A DNA stretch of 7,842 nucleotides from Actinomycetes bacterium. GTDB taxonomy: Bacteria; Actinomycetota; Acidimicrobiia; Acidimicrobiales; Palsa-688. The notes below the pieces were generated by a model. That model saw nothing but the letters and a program-made list of their open reading frames with translations. It ran no database searches and was not told where the DNA came from. The position numbers and the translations under genes were made by a program. Shown here one piece after another: positions 1-7,074 of the stretch. Where the stretch lies: contig JAKAXG010000186.1 of NCBI GenBank assembly GCA_021827225.1, positions 1-7,842 on the forward strand. Reading direction: 5' to 3'. Within the stretch, counting starts at the first letter, position 1. Each line of letters starts with the position of its first letter.

Positions 1-73
1 CCAGGCCGTCGAAGGTGGCGCCGAGGGGGTACGGCTCGCCGGGGGAGAGGGGTGAGGGATGCAACGGGAACAA
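1..73 (-). CDS. Glycogen debranching enzyme GlgX-like, N-terminal fragment
   Basis: Only the first two dozen residues are in the window; the gene continues past the left edge. Reading the minus strand straight after the antiporter stop gives a peptide containing SPGEPYPLGATFDGL. This matches the N-terminal signature (PG.PYPLGAT.DG.G.NF) of the GlgX/TreX isoamylase family, which hydrolyses alpha-1,6 branch points of glycogen or limit dextrins in the cytoplasm. The frame is open from the antiporter TGA (85-83). The only start codons seen are TTG at 73-71 and TTG at 64-62; neither has a good Shine-Dalgarno, so the start is uncertain. The gap to the antiporter is only about 10-20 bases, so it is probably co-transcribed. 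The call rests on a short motif; a related GH13 enzyme is possible. Confidence 0.55.
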   Translation of the reverse strand, partial: MFPLHPSPLSPGEPYPLGATFDGL

Positions 74-82
74 GCTAACGGC

Positions 83-1216
83 TCAGCCCCACCAGAATGA
101 CGCCGCCAGCATGCAGTACAGGGCGATCAGCGCCACCCCCTCGATCCAGGTGTACTCGCCGTCGTAGATCACCACCGTGACCACGACCGCCGAGATGGCC
201 ATGGCCGCCACCAGCAGGGGCGGGAACACCAGGGTCAGCTGGGTGGGACCGACCACCGTGCTCAGCAGCACCAGCAGCGGGGTCAGGAGCAGGGCGACCT
301 GCAGTGGGCTGTTGAGGGTGGTGCTGATGGCGTACTCGGGCTTGGCCTTCAGAGCGAAGCGGATCCCGACCGCATGCTCCACCGCGTTGGATGCGATGGC
401 CACGACCACCAGACCGGTGAAGGTCTGCGACAGGCCCAGGGTGCGCGTCGCCGATTCCAGGGGACCGACGAACCAGTCGGCGGCCACCGCCGCCCCGGCG
501 CTCCCCAGGGCCAGCAGCGCCACCGACAGCCGCAACGGCCACGCCCCCTCCTCCGGGCCTGCGGGGGCCCCGTCGAAGCCCGGCTCGCCCGATCCGGGTG
601 AGTCGGCGTCGCGCCGGCGCAGGTGGTAGGGCACGCTGAAGGCGTAGACGATCAGCAGGATGACCGCGCAGTCGTCCGAGAGGGTCCCGGCGTGGGCGGC
701 CGCCGGGGTTCCCAGCTTGGAGGCCAGGGTGGGCACCAGCATGGCGGCCACCACCAGCAGCAGCAGCGACCCGTTGAGCCGGGGCGCCTCGGGCTCGAAG
801 CGCTGGGTTCCGTGGCGCACGCCGCCCGCCACGAACGCCATGCCCAGCACCAGGACCGCGTTGCCGAGCACCGACCCCACCAGCGCCGACTGGACCACCT
901 CGGTGAGGCCCGATGAGAGGGCGAAGATGCCCACGAACAGCTCGGGCAGGTTGCCGAGGGTCGACTGCAGCAGGCCGGTCGGCCCGGGGCCCAGACGCTC
1001 ACCCACCTGGTCGATGGCCTGGCCGACCAGGGCGGCCATGGCGGCCAGATCCAGGCCGGCCACGGCGAAGCGGGCCACCGGGTCGGCCGACAGGACCACC
1101 AGCACCGCGCTGGCGGCGGTGAGGACCACCGCCAGCGCGATGGTCACCCGGTGCCCCAGCCGCAGGTGCTGCAGGAGGCCCCCTCCCGGGGGGGCGGGCG
1201 GTTCCTCCGGCGCCAC
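83..1216 (-). CDS. Ca2+/H+ antiporter, CAX family
   Basis: Cation/proton exchanger that exports Ca2+ (or a similar cation) using the proton gradient, in the cytoplasmic membrane. The chosen frame gives 377 aa, close to bacterial CAX proteins (about 350-370). Two homologous halves of hydrophobic helices are visible. The first holds the c-1 cation motif GNLPELFVGIFAL (about residues 88-100); the second holds the c-2 motif SNAVEH followed by a conserved NSPLQ segment (from about residue 276). They are separated by an acidic, glycine-rich cytoplasmic loop (about 201-228), as expected for the family. The open frame extends upstream to 1588, but that part lies inside thiC and is arginine/proline-rich shadow. 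I therefore chose GTG at 1216-1214, 16 bases after the thiC stop. A second GTG at 1147 (354 aa) is possible; neither has a strong Shine-Dalgarno, which suggests translational coupling to thiC. Confidence 0.88.
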   Translation of the reverse strand: MAPEEPPAPPGGGLLQHLRLGHRVTIALAVVLTAASAVLVVLSADPVARFAVAGLDLAAMAALVGQAIDQVGERLGPGPTGLLQSTLGNLPELFVGIFALSSGLTEVVQSALVGSVLGNAVLVLGMAFVAGGVRHGTQRFEPEAPRLNGSLLLLVVAAMLVPTLASKLGTPAAAHAGTLSDDCAVILLIVYAFSVPYHLRRRDADSPGSGEPGFDGAPAGPEEGAWPLRLSVALLALGSAGAAVAADWFVGPLESATRTLGLSQTFTGLVVVAIASNAVEHAVGIRFALKAKPEYAISTTLNSPLQVALLLTPLLVLLSTVVGPTQLTLVFPPLLVAAMAISAVVVTVVIYDGEYTWIEGVALIALYCMLAASFWWG

Positions 1217-1232
1217 CCCGGGGGGCGGCGCC

Positions 1233-3050
<1,818 letters not shown>

Positions 3051-3055
3051 CTCCC

Positions 3056-3061
3056 ACCATA
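3056..3061 (-). promoter_or_regulatory. Possible -10 box for the thiC leader
   Basis: TATGGT on the minus strand, placed so that transcription would start about 7 bases on, at the 5' edge of the TPP aptamer. No convincing -35 hexamer is seen at 16-18 bases, so this rests on position and the hexamer alone. Confidence 0.3.
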
Positions 3062-3090
3062 CCCCCGGGCTGTTGCCGGCCAGATCCGAC

Positions 3091-3096
3091 TACACT
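3091..3096 (+). promoter_or_regulatory. Possible -10 box for tRNA-Cys
   Basis: TACACT lies 18 bases before the mature 5' end of the tRNA, giving a short leader as is normal for tRNA genes. The nearest -35-like sequence (TTGCCG, 3073-3078) is only 12 bases away, too close for a standard promoter, so support is weak. Confidence 0.3.
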
Positions 3097-3114
3097 CTGG
3101 CGAGGCAATCGCCG

Positions 3115-3189
3115 GGCGGCGTGGCCGAGTGGTTTAGGCAAGGGCCTGCAAAGCCCTGTACAGCGGTTCGATTCCGCTCGCCGCCTCCA
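3115..3189 (+). tRNA. tRNA-Cys (anticodon GCA)
   Basis: A full cloverleaf can be drawn. The acceptor stem GGCGGCG pairs with CGCCGCC. The D arm contains AGTGGTTTAGG. The anticodon stem AGGGC/GCCCT has loop CTGCAAA, giving anticodon GCA. The T stem AGCGG/CCGCT has loop TTCGATT. The discriminator base is U (3186), the identity base for cysteine tRNAs, and CCA is encoded at 3187-3189. It lies divergent to thiC. A damaged integrase start sits about 150 bases downstream, so the 3' end of this tRNA is a plausible attachment site; no second copy of the 3' end was found in the window. Confidence 0.97.
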
Positions 3190-3192
3190 TAG

Positions 3193-3229
3193 CTCCTGAC
3201 TGGTACAACGCCTGGTCAGGGGCCCTTTT
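3193..3229 (+). terminator. Rho-independent terminator after tRNA-Cys
   Basis: CTCCTGAC (3193-3200) pairs with GTCAGGGG (3215-3222) with one G-U pair, loop of 14, followed by CCC and TTTT (3226-3229). It starts 4 bases after the CCA end, as expected for a single-tRNA transcript. Confidence 0.75.
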
Positions 3230-3338
3230 CGGTTTGACCGGTAGACACCGGGACCGACCGAGATTGACCCTTGAAAACCCCTGGTTCTACCCCTCGTGCT
3301 CCCCGCAAGCTCCCTACGGCATCAGGAGGTTCATCCAG

Positions 3339-3484
3339 ATGGGTTTCATCGAGAACGCAACGGCCGGCACCGGGCCCGCTACCGCGACCCGCTCGGCGAC
3401 CAGAGATGCAAGACCTTCACCAGGCGGGCCGACGCCGAACGGTTCGTCAAGGAGATGGACGTCGCCGTCGAGAGGGGATCCTGA
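3339..3484 (+). pseudogene. Tyrosine integrase, frameshifted N-terminal remnant
   Basis: Tyrosine recombinases integrate mobile elements, often at tRNA 3' ends. ATG at 3339 has a near-perfect Shine-Dalgarno (AGGAGG, 3324-3329) and begins MGFIE. One base is missing around 3354-3356 (an expected Lys-Arg reads AAC GCA). The next frame then continues RNGRHRARYRDPLGDQ, RCKTFTRRADAERFV and KEMDVAVERGS. That is the arm-binding N-terminal domain of actinobacterial phage-type integrases, where RARYRDP.G.QR.KTF..KADAE.F is typical. The reading stops at TGA 3482-3484, where family members usually have a Trp (RGSW.DPR). The core-binding and catalytic domains (R..H..R..Y) are absent. It is therefore a dead remnant, frameshifted, truncated and probably cut by a deletion that joined it to the next gene. 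The family call is from motif memory; the region is too short for a subtype. Confidence 0.7.
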
Positions 3485-3494
3485 TTGGATCCCC
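3474..3494 (+). repeat. Perfect hairpin at the integrase-remnant / RHH junction
   Basis: GGGGATCC (3474-3481) and GGATCCCC (3487-3494) are exact inverted copies around the 5-base loop TGATT. The loop contains the stop of the integrase remnant and the first bases of the TTG start of the next gene. The 5' arm includes the purine-rich stretch that would be its Shine-Dalgarno. If it folds in mRNA it would mask that start. Confidence 0.7.
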
Positions 3495-3643
3495 GGGACG
3501 CGGACATCGAGGATGCCGACATCGAGTCTGTGCGCCTGGACCCGGAACTGAAGCAGGAGCTGATCGTGCGAGCGGCCGAGGAGCACATCAGCGTCTCAGA
3601 GGCCATCCGGCGAGCAGTCCGCCAGTACCTCCACGCGAGCTGA
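3485..3643 (+). CDS. Small ribbon-helix-helix protein, orphan antitoxin-like
   Basis: A 52-residue protein starting at TTG 3485, directly after a stop codon in the same frame; GAGAGGGG about 9 bases upstream can act as Shine-Dalgarno. After an acidic N-terminus (about residues 1-14) it shows the ribbon-helix-helix layout: strand SVRLD (15-19), helix ELKQELIVRAAEE (21-33), turn, helix VSEAIRRAVRQYL (37-49). RHH proteins of this size bind operator DNA as dimers and usually serve as antitoxins or plasmid copy regulators. No toxin gene follows directly; about 155 bases of unrecognised sequence separate it from the next antitoxin. Its first residues (LDPRDAD) resemble the continuation of the integrase arm domain (RGSW.DPRD), so the N-terminus may be borrowed from the integrase. 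The fold call is fairly firm; expression and function are unknown. Confidence 0.6.
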   Translation: MDPRDADIEDADIESVRLDPELKQELIVRAAEEHISVSEAIRRAVRQYLHAS

Positions 3644-3798
3644 CGAACCGCACGTTGCGCGCTCGGAGCGATCTCGTCCGTGCCGCGATCTCCAGACGCG
3701 CGACCGCCGATTCGGCGGGTGTCAAGTGCTTGTTGGTCGGGGACTTGCCGGGCGCCGTTCGGCGCTTCTTGTCCTACCCCCTGTGCTACCACCTGCAT

Positions 3799-4059
3799 GT
3801 GGCTCAGCGTGACAAGCGGTCCGTGTCGTTCCCGCCCGAACTGGCCAAGGCGATCGACGAAGCAGCGGCCGCCTCGGGCAGCTCGTTCAGAGCGTGGATC
3901 GCCGAGACGGCGTCGCACCGTCTTCGTCTGGAGGCCGGGCGACGAGGCGTTGCCGAGTGGGAAGCTGAACACGGACCGCTGTCGGAACGTGAGCTGGCCG
4001 AAGGGCTGGCCTGCGCTCGGGAGCTGCTGGGTCGCGCCCCCTCGCAGCGGTCTGCCTAG
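3799..4059 (+). CDS. VapB-like ribbon-helix-helix antitoxin
   Basis: 86 residues from GTG 3799. The N-terminus has an RHH DNA-binding pattern: strand RSVSFPPEL (7-15), first helix (about 16-25), turn, second helix with FRAWIAETASHRL (30-42). The C-terminal part (about 51-78) is acidic with EWEAEHGPLSERELAEGL, as expected for the toxin-clamping tail of VapB-type antitoxins. The role is to neutralise the downstream PIN toxin and probably to repress its own operon. Its TAG overlaps the GTG start of the toxin by one base, the usual translational coupling of such pairs. Upstream of GTG the frame stays open to 3271 but does not look coding. No Shine-Dalgarno precedes GTG, so it may be translated from a leaderless or very short leader mRNA. 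It appears intact, unlike its partner. Confidence 0.75.
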   Translation: MAQRDKRSVSFPPELAKAIDEAAAASGSSFRAWIAETASHRLRLEAGRRGVAEWEAEHGPLSERELAEGLACARELLGRAPSQRSA

Positions 4060-4444
4060 TGCCCGGCGCCACCTACGACAGAGGGGCCCTGATCGGCGGA
4101 GATCGCAATGACCGTCGCATGTGGGCCCTTCACGCCGGCTTCATCGCCGAGGAGTGGTGCCGACCGTGCCCGCGCCGGTGGTCGCCGAGGCGTGGCGGGG
4201 AGGCTCTCGCCAAGCGAGCCTGGCCCGCATGCTGGCCGGCTGTGACGTCGAGGCGATGACCGCCGAGCAGGCCCGCCAGGTCGGTGTGCTCGCCGGCCGG
4301 GCCGATCACGACGACGTCGTGGACGCAGCCGTCGTCGAAGGCGCGGCCCGACGCAACGATGAGGTCATCGTCACCTCGAACGAGACCCACATCCGGAAGC
4401 TCCTCGACGCCACAGGCAATCGAGTCCGCATCGAGGCCGTCTGA
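4059..4444 (+). pseudogene. VapC-like PIN-domain toxin, broken by a one-base deletion
   Basis: PIN-domain toxins are Mg2+-dependent ribonucleases that cut tRNA or rRNA. GTG 4059 overlaps the antitoxin stop by one base and opens MPGATYDRGALIGGDRND, with the first PIN aspartate (Asp7). After GFIAEE (codon ending 4154) the frame is wrong. One base back, the reading continues VVPTVPAPVVAEAW (second acidic residue, Glu44 in the joined protein), then RADHDDVVDAAVV (Asp85/86/89) and VTSNETHI (fourth site, Asn108), ending at TGA 4442-4444. The joined product is 128 aa, the normal length, so a single G is missing at about 4152-4155 and everything else is preserved. No slippery heptamer is seen, so programmed frameshifting is unlikely. 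A young pseudogene or a sequencing error are both possible. GAGGAG just before GTG 4157 could allow re-initiation, but that product would lack Asp7. Confidence 0.78.
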
Positions 4445-4634
4445 CGATCTGCGCCGCCCGCATCGGAGCCCACGACGGTGGGGGAGCGAGCCGTACGCCG
4501 AATCGCGCGCACTGGTGGTCGCCTCCGGCGTCGTCGTTACGTGCGCCTCGAGCTGGCTTCCGTGGGGCCTGCGGCAGGTGCCTGGTCCGAGCACTAATGG
4601 CCCGCGCTTCCTTCTGACCGGACGGTGACCTTGT

Positions 4635-4649
4635 AGCAAATATTTTGCT
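4635..4649. repeat. AT-rich perfect inverted repeat
   Basis: AGCAAA and TTTGCT around TAT, with no mismatch. It stands out in GC-rich surroundings and marks the point where base composition drops. It could be an operator for a dimeric regulator; it is too short for a terminator and has no T-run after it. Confidence 0.5.
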
Positions 4650-4650
4650 T

Positions 4651-4722
4651 GGACATACTCGGCCTCCACGGGAACCTTCGATCTGCGATATCTGGCAGGA
4701 CATTCTCGGTCTCAATCGGGAC
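4651..4722. repeat. Imperfect direct repeat, two copies 47 bases apart
   Basis: Copy 1 (4651-4673) begins GGACATACTCGGCCTC and copy 2 (4698-4721) begins GGACATTCTCGGTCTC: 14 of 16 bases match. After a three/four-base difference both continue GGGA. The spacing is about 4.5 helical turns. It lies beside the AT-rich inverted repeat. Confidence 0.5.
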
Positions 4723-4891
4723 AGAGTCTCTCAACCACGTTGACTGGATACGCGCCGAAATGTCTCCATGCCTCTCGGCAGGTATGACGGTTCAGCCGTG
4801 GAGCCGGTCAGCTGGATAAAGGGTGTAGTCTGTGGTCAGTCCACTCCGGACCTAGAGCTTTCGCTTATCGGGAGCAGATCGGGGGTTCCCC

Positions 4892-5473
4892 ATGGGAGCT
4901 CCGAATACATCCATCGAGACGTCAGACGGTCGAACTCCGCTCGATGTCCATCATGATGGGCAGCCCTCGGCCTTGGCTGCGGACCCGTTGACCGATATTG
5001 GGGCGGTCGTGGCGGCCTTGAAGCAAAGAGACGTGTTGTCGGCTGAGAGCGCGGCTCAGGTGCTGGAAGGCCGCGGCGCGTTCTTCGACGAGTTCCGAGC
5101 GATTTGCCAGGGCGTGGTGCGTCCGGCGATGGAAGCCGTCCTGGATCGCTTGCGCATGGAGGGTGGTGACGGGCTGATCGAGGAACACCCAGGCGGTGAG
5201 CCCAGGGTTTCTACTCCCCGGCTGACGCTCTGGATGTCGTTGCAGGGTCCGATAGAGGGTGCGCCGCGCCAGGACCGCAATCCCTACCTCCAACTCGACG
5301 CCGATGTCGTCGACCGGGTCATCCGCTTGACCGAGGGCGACAGTTGGCGCGGCGGGGGAGCAGGGCACAGCGGCTCCGCCGGGACCTGGAAGCCCGCCGA
5401 TGTCACCGACGCCCTCGTCATCCGTGAACTGGCCGACATCGTGCGCCGCTCAGCCCGTATCTCTACCGCCTGA
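4892..5473 (+). CDS. Conserved-looking hypothetical protein, 193 aa
   Basis: Soluble, acidic protein with no signal peptide or membrane segment. Start ATG 4892 has GGGGG 6-11 bases upstream, a weak ribosome site. The first 35 residues are polar and probably disordered. A helical region follows (about 60-95: FFDEFRAICQGVVRPAMEAV, then LDRLRMEGGDG). Next comes a strand-rich part (about 105-145) with TLWMSLQGP and NPYLQLDAD. A glycine-rich segment (about 150-165: DSWRGGGAGHSGSAGTW) and a final helix (DALVIRELADIVRRS) end it. The phrase EGD.WRG..AGHSG..GTW resembles unnamed actinobacterial proteins that I recall only loosely; I assign no function. The third-position GC bias supports a real gene. 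It is separated from its neighbours by long gaps, so it is likely transcribed alone. Confidence 0.72.
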   Translation: MGAPNTSIETSDGRTPLDVHHDGQPSALAADPLTDIGAVVAALKQRDVLSAESAAQVLEGRGAFFDEFRAICQGVVRPAMEAVLDRLRMEGGDGLIEEHPGGEPRVSTPRLTLWMSLQGPIEGAPRQDRNPYLQLDADVVDRVIRLTEGDSWRGGGAGHSGSAGTWKPADVTDALVIRELADIVRRSARISTA

Positions 5474-5526
5474 CTCACAGGCCGACCGGTCCCTACCCGA
5501 AAACGGACCAGAACGCCCTTTAGCTC

Positions 5527-5540
5527 GAGGTAGGAGGTAG
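5527..5540 (+). repeat. Tandem heptamer, GAGGTAG x2
   Basis: Two exact adjacent copies of GAGGTAG, followed by GTACC. It sits in the 173-base gap before the 121-aa gene together with the palindromes below. Confidence 0.4.
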
Positions 5541-5551
5541 GTACCGGCCCG

Positions 5552-5569
5552 CGGCATTGCATAATGCCG
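5552..5569. repeat. Perfect palindromic repeat, 7-bp arms
   Basis: CGGCATT and AATGCCG flank GCAT. Both arms match exactly. It has no T-run, so it is not a terminator. Its position 78 bases before the next start suits an operator for a dimeric regulator. Confidence 0.5.
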
Positions 5570-5585
5570 ACCATTGGGCGGGGCG

Positions 5586-5634
5586 GTGAGTCGCGCACAA
5601 TATCGAAGTCGATTGTGAGTCCACTTCACAGAAA
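5586..5634. repeat. Repeat cluster upstream of the 121-aa gene
   Basis: GTGAGTC occurs at 5586-5592 and again at 5615-5621, each followed within 10 bases by CACA. Between them CACAATATCGA (5596-5606) and TCGATTGTG (5609-5617) form an inverted repeat with a two-base insertion in one arm. Direct and inverted copies interlock, as in a two-site operator (inference). No clear -10/-35 pair was found. Confidence 0.4.
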
Positions 5635-5646
5635 CGGACTGCCGAA

Positions 5647-6012
5647 ATGAGACGCCAACTGATATCCCGACGACTATCCATGAAAGGACCAAGGAGTCGG
5701 TCGCGGCGGGCCGGAAAAGGGCAGGCCTGGCTGATCTTCGACGCGGGCGGTGAACTGTTCAAGTACCAGTGCTACTGGATGGGGGGACACTGCGACGACC
5801 ACCTCATCGAGCACGGCCAAGCAGTGACCGACGTCGATGCGGTGGCATGGGGTGCGGCGAGGACACCACGATCCCGTATCCGCATGCCCAACCATGTCAC
5901 CTACTGGGCCGGCTTCGGCCCCCGCCCGAACGGGTTCTCCCGCTCGTGGCAGCCGCCGAAGGAGACGGCCAACCCTGTCGACTCAGCGGTCCCCGTTCGG
6001 GCCGCAATCTGA
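5647..6012 (+). CDS. Small hypothetical protein, 121 aa
   Basis: Basic protein without signal peptide or membrane helix. The first 25 residues are arginine-rich (MRRQLISRRLSMKGPRSRSR) and may be non-conserved or nucleic-acid-binding. The central part reads AWLIFDAGGELFKYQCYWMG (27-46), and then the segment around ARTPRSRIRMP and TYWAGFGPRPNGFSRSW. The latter pattern (RTPR.RIR.P....YWAG.GP.P.GF..SW) looks like a conserved short domain that I recall from actinobacteria, but I cannot name it. Start: ATG 5647 has only weak purines upstream; ATG 5680 is no better, so the start is uncertain. The preceding gap holds dense repeats, suggesting local control. No obvious partner: the next gene is 307 bases away. 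Confidence 0.6.
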   Translation: MRRQLISRRLSMKGPRSRSRRAGKGQAWLIFDAGGELFKYQCYWMGGHCDDHLIEHGQAVTDVDAVAWGAARTPRSRIRMPNHVTYWAGFGPRPNGFSRSWQPPKETANPVDSAVPVRAAI

Positions 6013-6319
6013 AGGTGCCTCCATTCGCGGGGGCGCCTACCGCCCCTCGGCGGATTGGGACTTTGTGCTCTGTACGGGCACGTAGACGACGCCTCACGCT
6101 CTAAGCGTGCGGACAAGTAGCTATGAGGGTGGCTGGCCGTCGGCTCGACCGGTGGCCCGAAGCGGCTGGTGGGGACGCGGTCGGCGCACCGTCGCCAGCA
6201 GGTCTATGCGACTGGCCCGCAGGCGGACGGGCCGGCTCACCAGCTGACCGCTAGATGACCGGCCCGGGGCCGCGCACGTTCGTGGCCTCCGAGTCGTTGC
6301 GCCAAGATCGGAGGGTGTC
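6013..6319. other. Gene-free stretch, 307 bases
   Basis: No supported gene. A 43-codon plus-strand frame (6123-6254) has no Shine-Dalgarno or motif, and minus-strand frames look like shadows. A short perfect hairpin CACGCT/AGCGTG with loop CTA (6095-6109) lacks a T-run. The last 15 bases carry the strong ribosome site of the next gene. Confidence 0.5.
6309..6314 (+). promoter_or_regulatory. Strong ribosome binding site
   Basis: GGAGGG five bases before ATG 6320; it fixes the start of the repeat-containing membrane protein. Confidence 0.8.
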
Positions 6320-7030
6320 ATGTTCGTCGTTGTCGGCCTGATCATCTTGATCGCCGCAGTGGTCGTCGGCGTGGCGGGGGTGTTCAACAACCTCGGCAGC
6401 GAGCACACCCTGATCCACGGCTTCTCCGTCTTCGGCTACCACGTAACCAGTTCTACCGGCGCGCTGTTCCTCTACGGCATCGTGGTCGGGGCGGCCGCCA
6501 TACTCGGGCTGGGCCTGCTGCTCGCCAGTGCGCGCCGGACCTCACGGCGTGGCCGCGCCGCACGCCACGAACTGAAAAAGCCCAGCGGACAGACCAGCGG
6601 CAGCCAAGAACAAGACCTGATCAGCCAGCGGGAGAGTGCCCGGGCCGAGACCGCCCGTTCGGAGACGGCCCGCGCGGACGAAACAGTCCGCTCTGAGACG
6701 GCCCGCGCGGACGAGACAGCCCGGTCGCAGATGGCCCGCGCCGATGAGACAGCCCGGGCGCAGACGGCCCGCGCAGACGAGGCGACCCGATCAGAGACCG
6801 CCCGTGCAGATGAAGCGGCCCGGGCGCAGATGGCCCGCGCCGACGACAAAGTGGCCCGCGCAGATGAAAAGGCCCGATCAGAGAGAGCCCGTGCAGATGA
6901 GACGGCCCGCTCAGAGACGGCTCGCGCAGAGGAGACATCCCGGGCGCAGACCGCCCGCGCGGACGAGGCCCCCCGCGCCCAGCAGAACAGCCCGTCCCAC
7001 GGGCACCACGATCCAAACCAGCAGGGATAA
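6320..7030 (+). CDS. Two-helix membrane protein with C-terminal 11-residue repeats
   Basis: 236 residues. An N-terminal hydrophobic helix (1-22: FVVVGLIILIAAVVVGVAG) is followed by a loop with GSEHTLIHGFSVFGYHVTSS and a second helix (about 48-69). A basic stretch ARRTSRRGRAARHELKK then predicts the C-terminus inside the cell. This part resembles small two-helix proteins common in actinobacteria. A Q/S-rich linker leads to residues 107-222, eleven copies of a repeat with consensus ARADETARS(Q/E)T. Nine copies are 11 residues, one is 10 and one is 7. With no proline until the last copy, alternating Arg and Glu/Asp, and an 11-residue (hendecad) period, it should form one long charged helix or coiled coil about 17 nm long (inference). 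The tail is His/Asn/Gln-rich. Function unknown; a membrane-tethered scaffold or spacer is one idea. Confidence 0.8.
   Translation: MFVVVGLIILIAAVVVGVAGVFNNLGSEHTLIHGFSVFGYHVTSSTGALFLYGIVVGAAAILGLGLLLASARRTSRRGRAARHELKKPSGQTSGSQEQDLISQRESARAETARSETARADETVRSETARADETARSQMARADETARAQTARADEATRSETARADEAARAQMARADDKVARADEKARSERARADETARSETARAEETSRAQTARADEAPRAQQNSPSHGHHDPNQQG
6638..6985 (+). repeat. In-frame 33-bp tandem repeat array, about 11 copies
   Basis: This DNA encodes the 11-residue units. Each unit begins with GCCCG(C/T/G)GC(A/C/G)GA or close to it. Synonymous positions differ between copies while the residues stay the same, suggesting selection on the protein. The seventh unit (from about 6833) is cut to 21 bp and the first is 30 bp, as expected from unequal recombination or slippage that keeps the frame. 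Confidence 0.85.
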
Positions 7031-7074
7031 CAGTCCCTTCAAGCCCGATCTCCAGAACAGCCACGCAGAAGTAC

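Larger units (their letters stand above)
4445..4891. other. Gene-free stretch with repeats, 447 bases
   Basis: No convincing gene on either strand: the open frames here have no Shine-Dalgarno, no recognisable motif and no third-position GC bias. GC content falls noticeably from about 4630 onward. It holds a short hairpin (CCCAC/GTGGG, 4469-4482, no T-run), an AT-rich inverted repeat and an imperfect direct repeat (listed separately). A lone -35-like TTGACT sits at 4740-4745 without a good -10. It may contain the control region of the gene at 4892. Confidence 0.5.

Noticed and set aside
3271..3798. Antitoxin frame extended upstream to 262 aa
   Set aside because: The extension overlaps the integrase remnant and the RHH gene in another frame and reads as Arg/Pro-rich shadow; similarity to RHH antitoxins begins at AQRDKRSVSF.
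3379..3972. Minus-strand frame of 197 codons
   Set aside because: Antisense to the integrase remnant, RHH and antitoxin genes; composition and lack of start signals indicate a shadow.
4145..4165. Programmed -1 frameshift in the PIN toxin
   Set aside because: No slippery X XXY YYZ sequence at the changeover (GAG GAG TGG) and no evident downstream stimulator; simple deletion fits better.
4469..4482. Hairpin CCCAC/GTGGG behind the toxin, considered as terminator
   Set aside because: Stem of only 5 bp and no T-run after it.
4740..4745. TTGACT as a promoter -35
   Set aside because: No acceptable -10 hexamer at 16-19 bases downstream, and 147 bases from the next start.
6123..6254. 43-codon plus-strand frame
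   Set aside because: No Shine-Dalgarno, no recognisable motif, Gly/Arg/Ala-rich composition like random GC-rich sequence.
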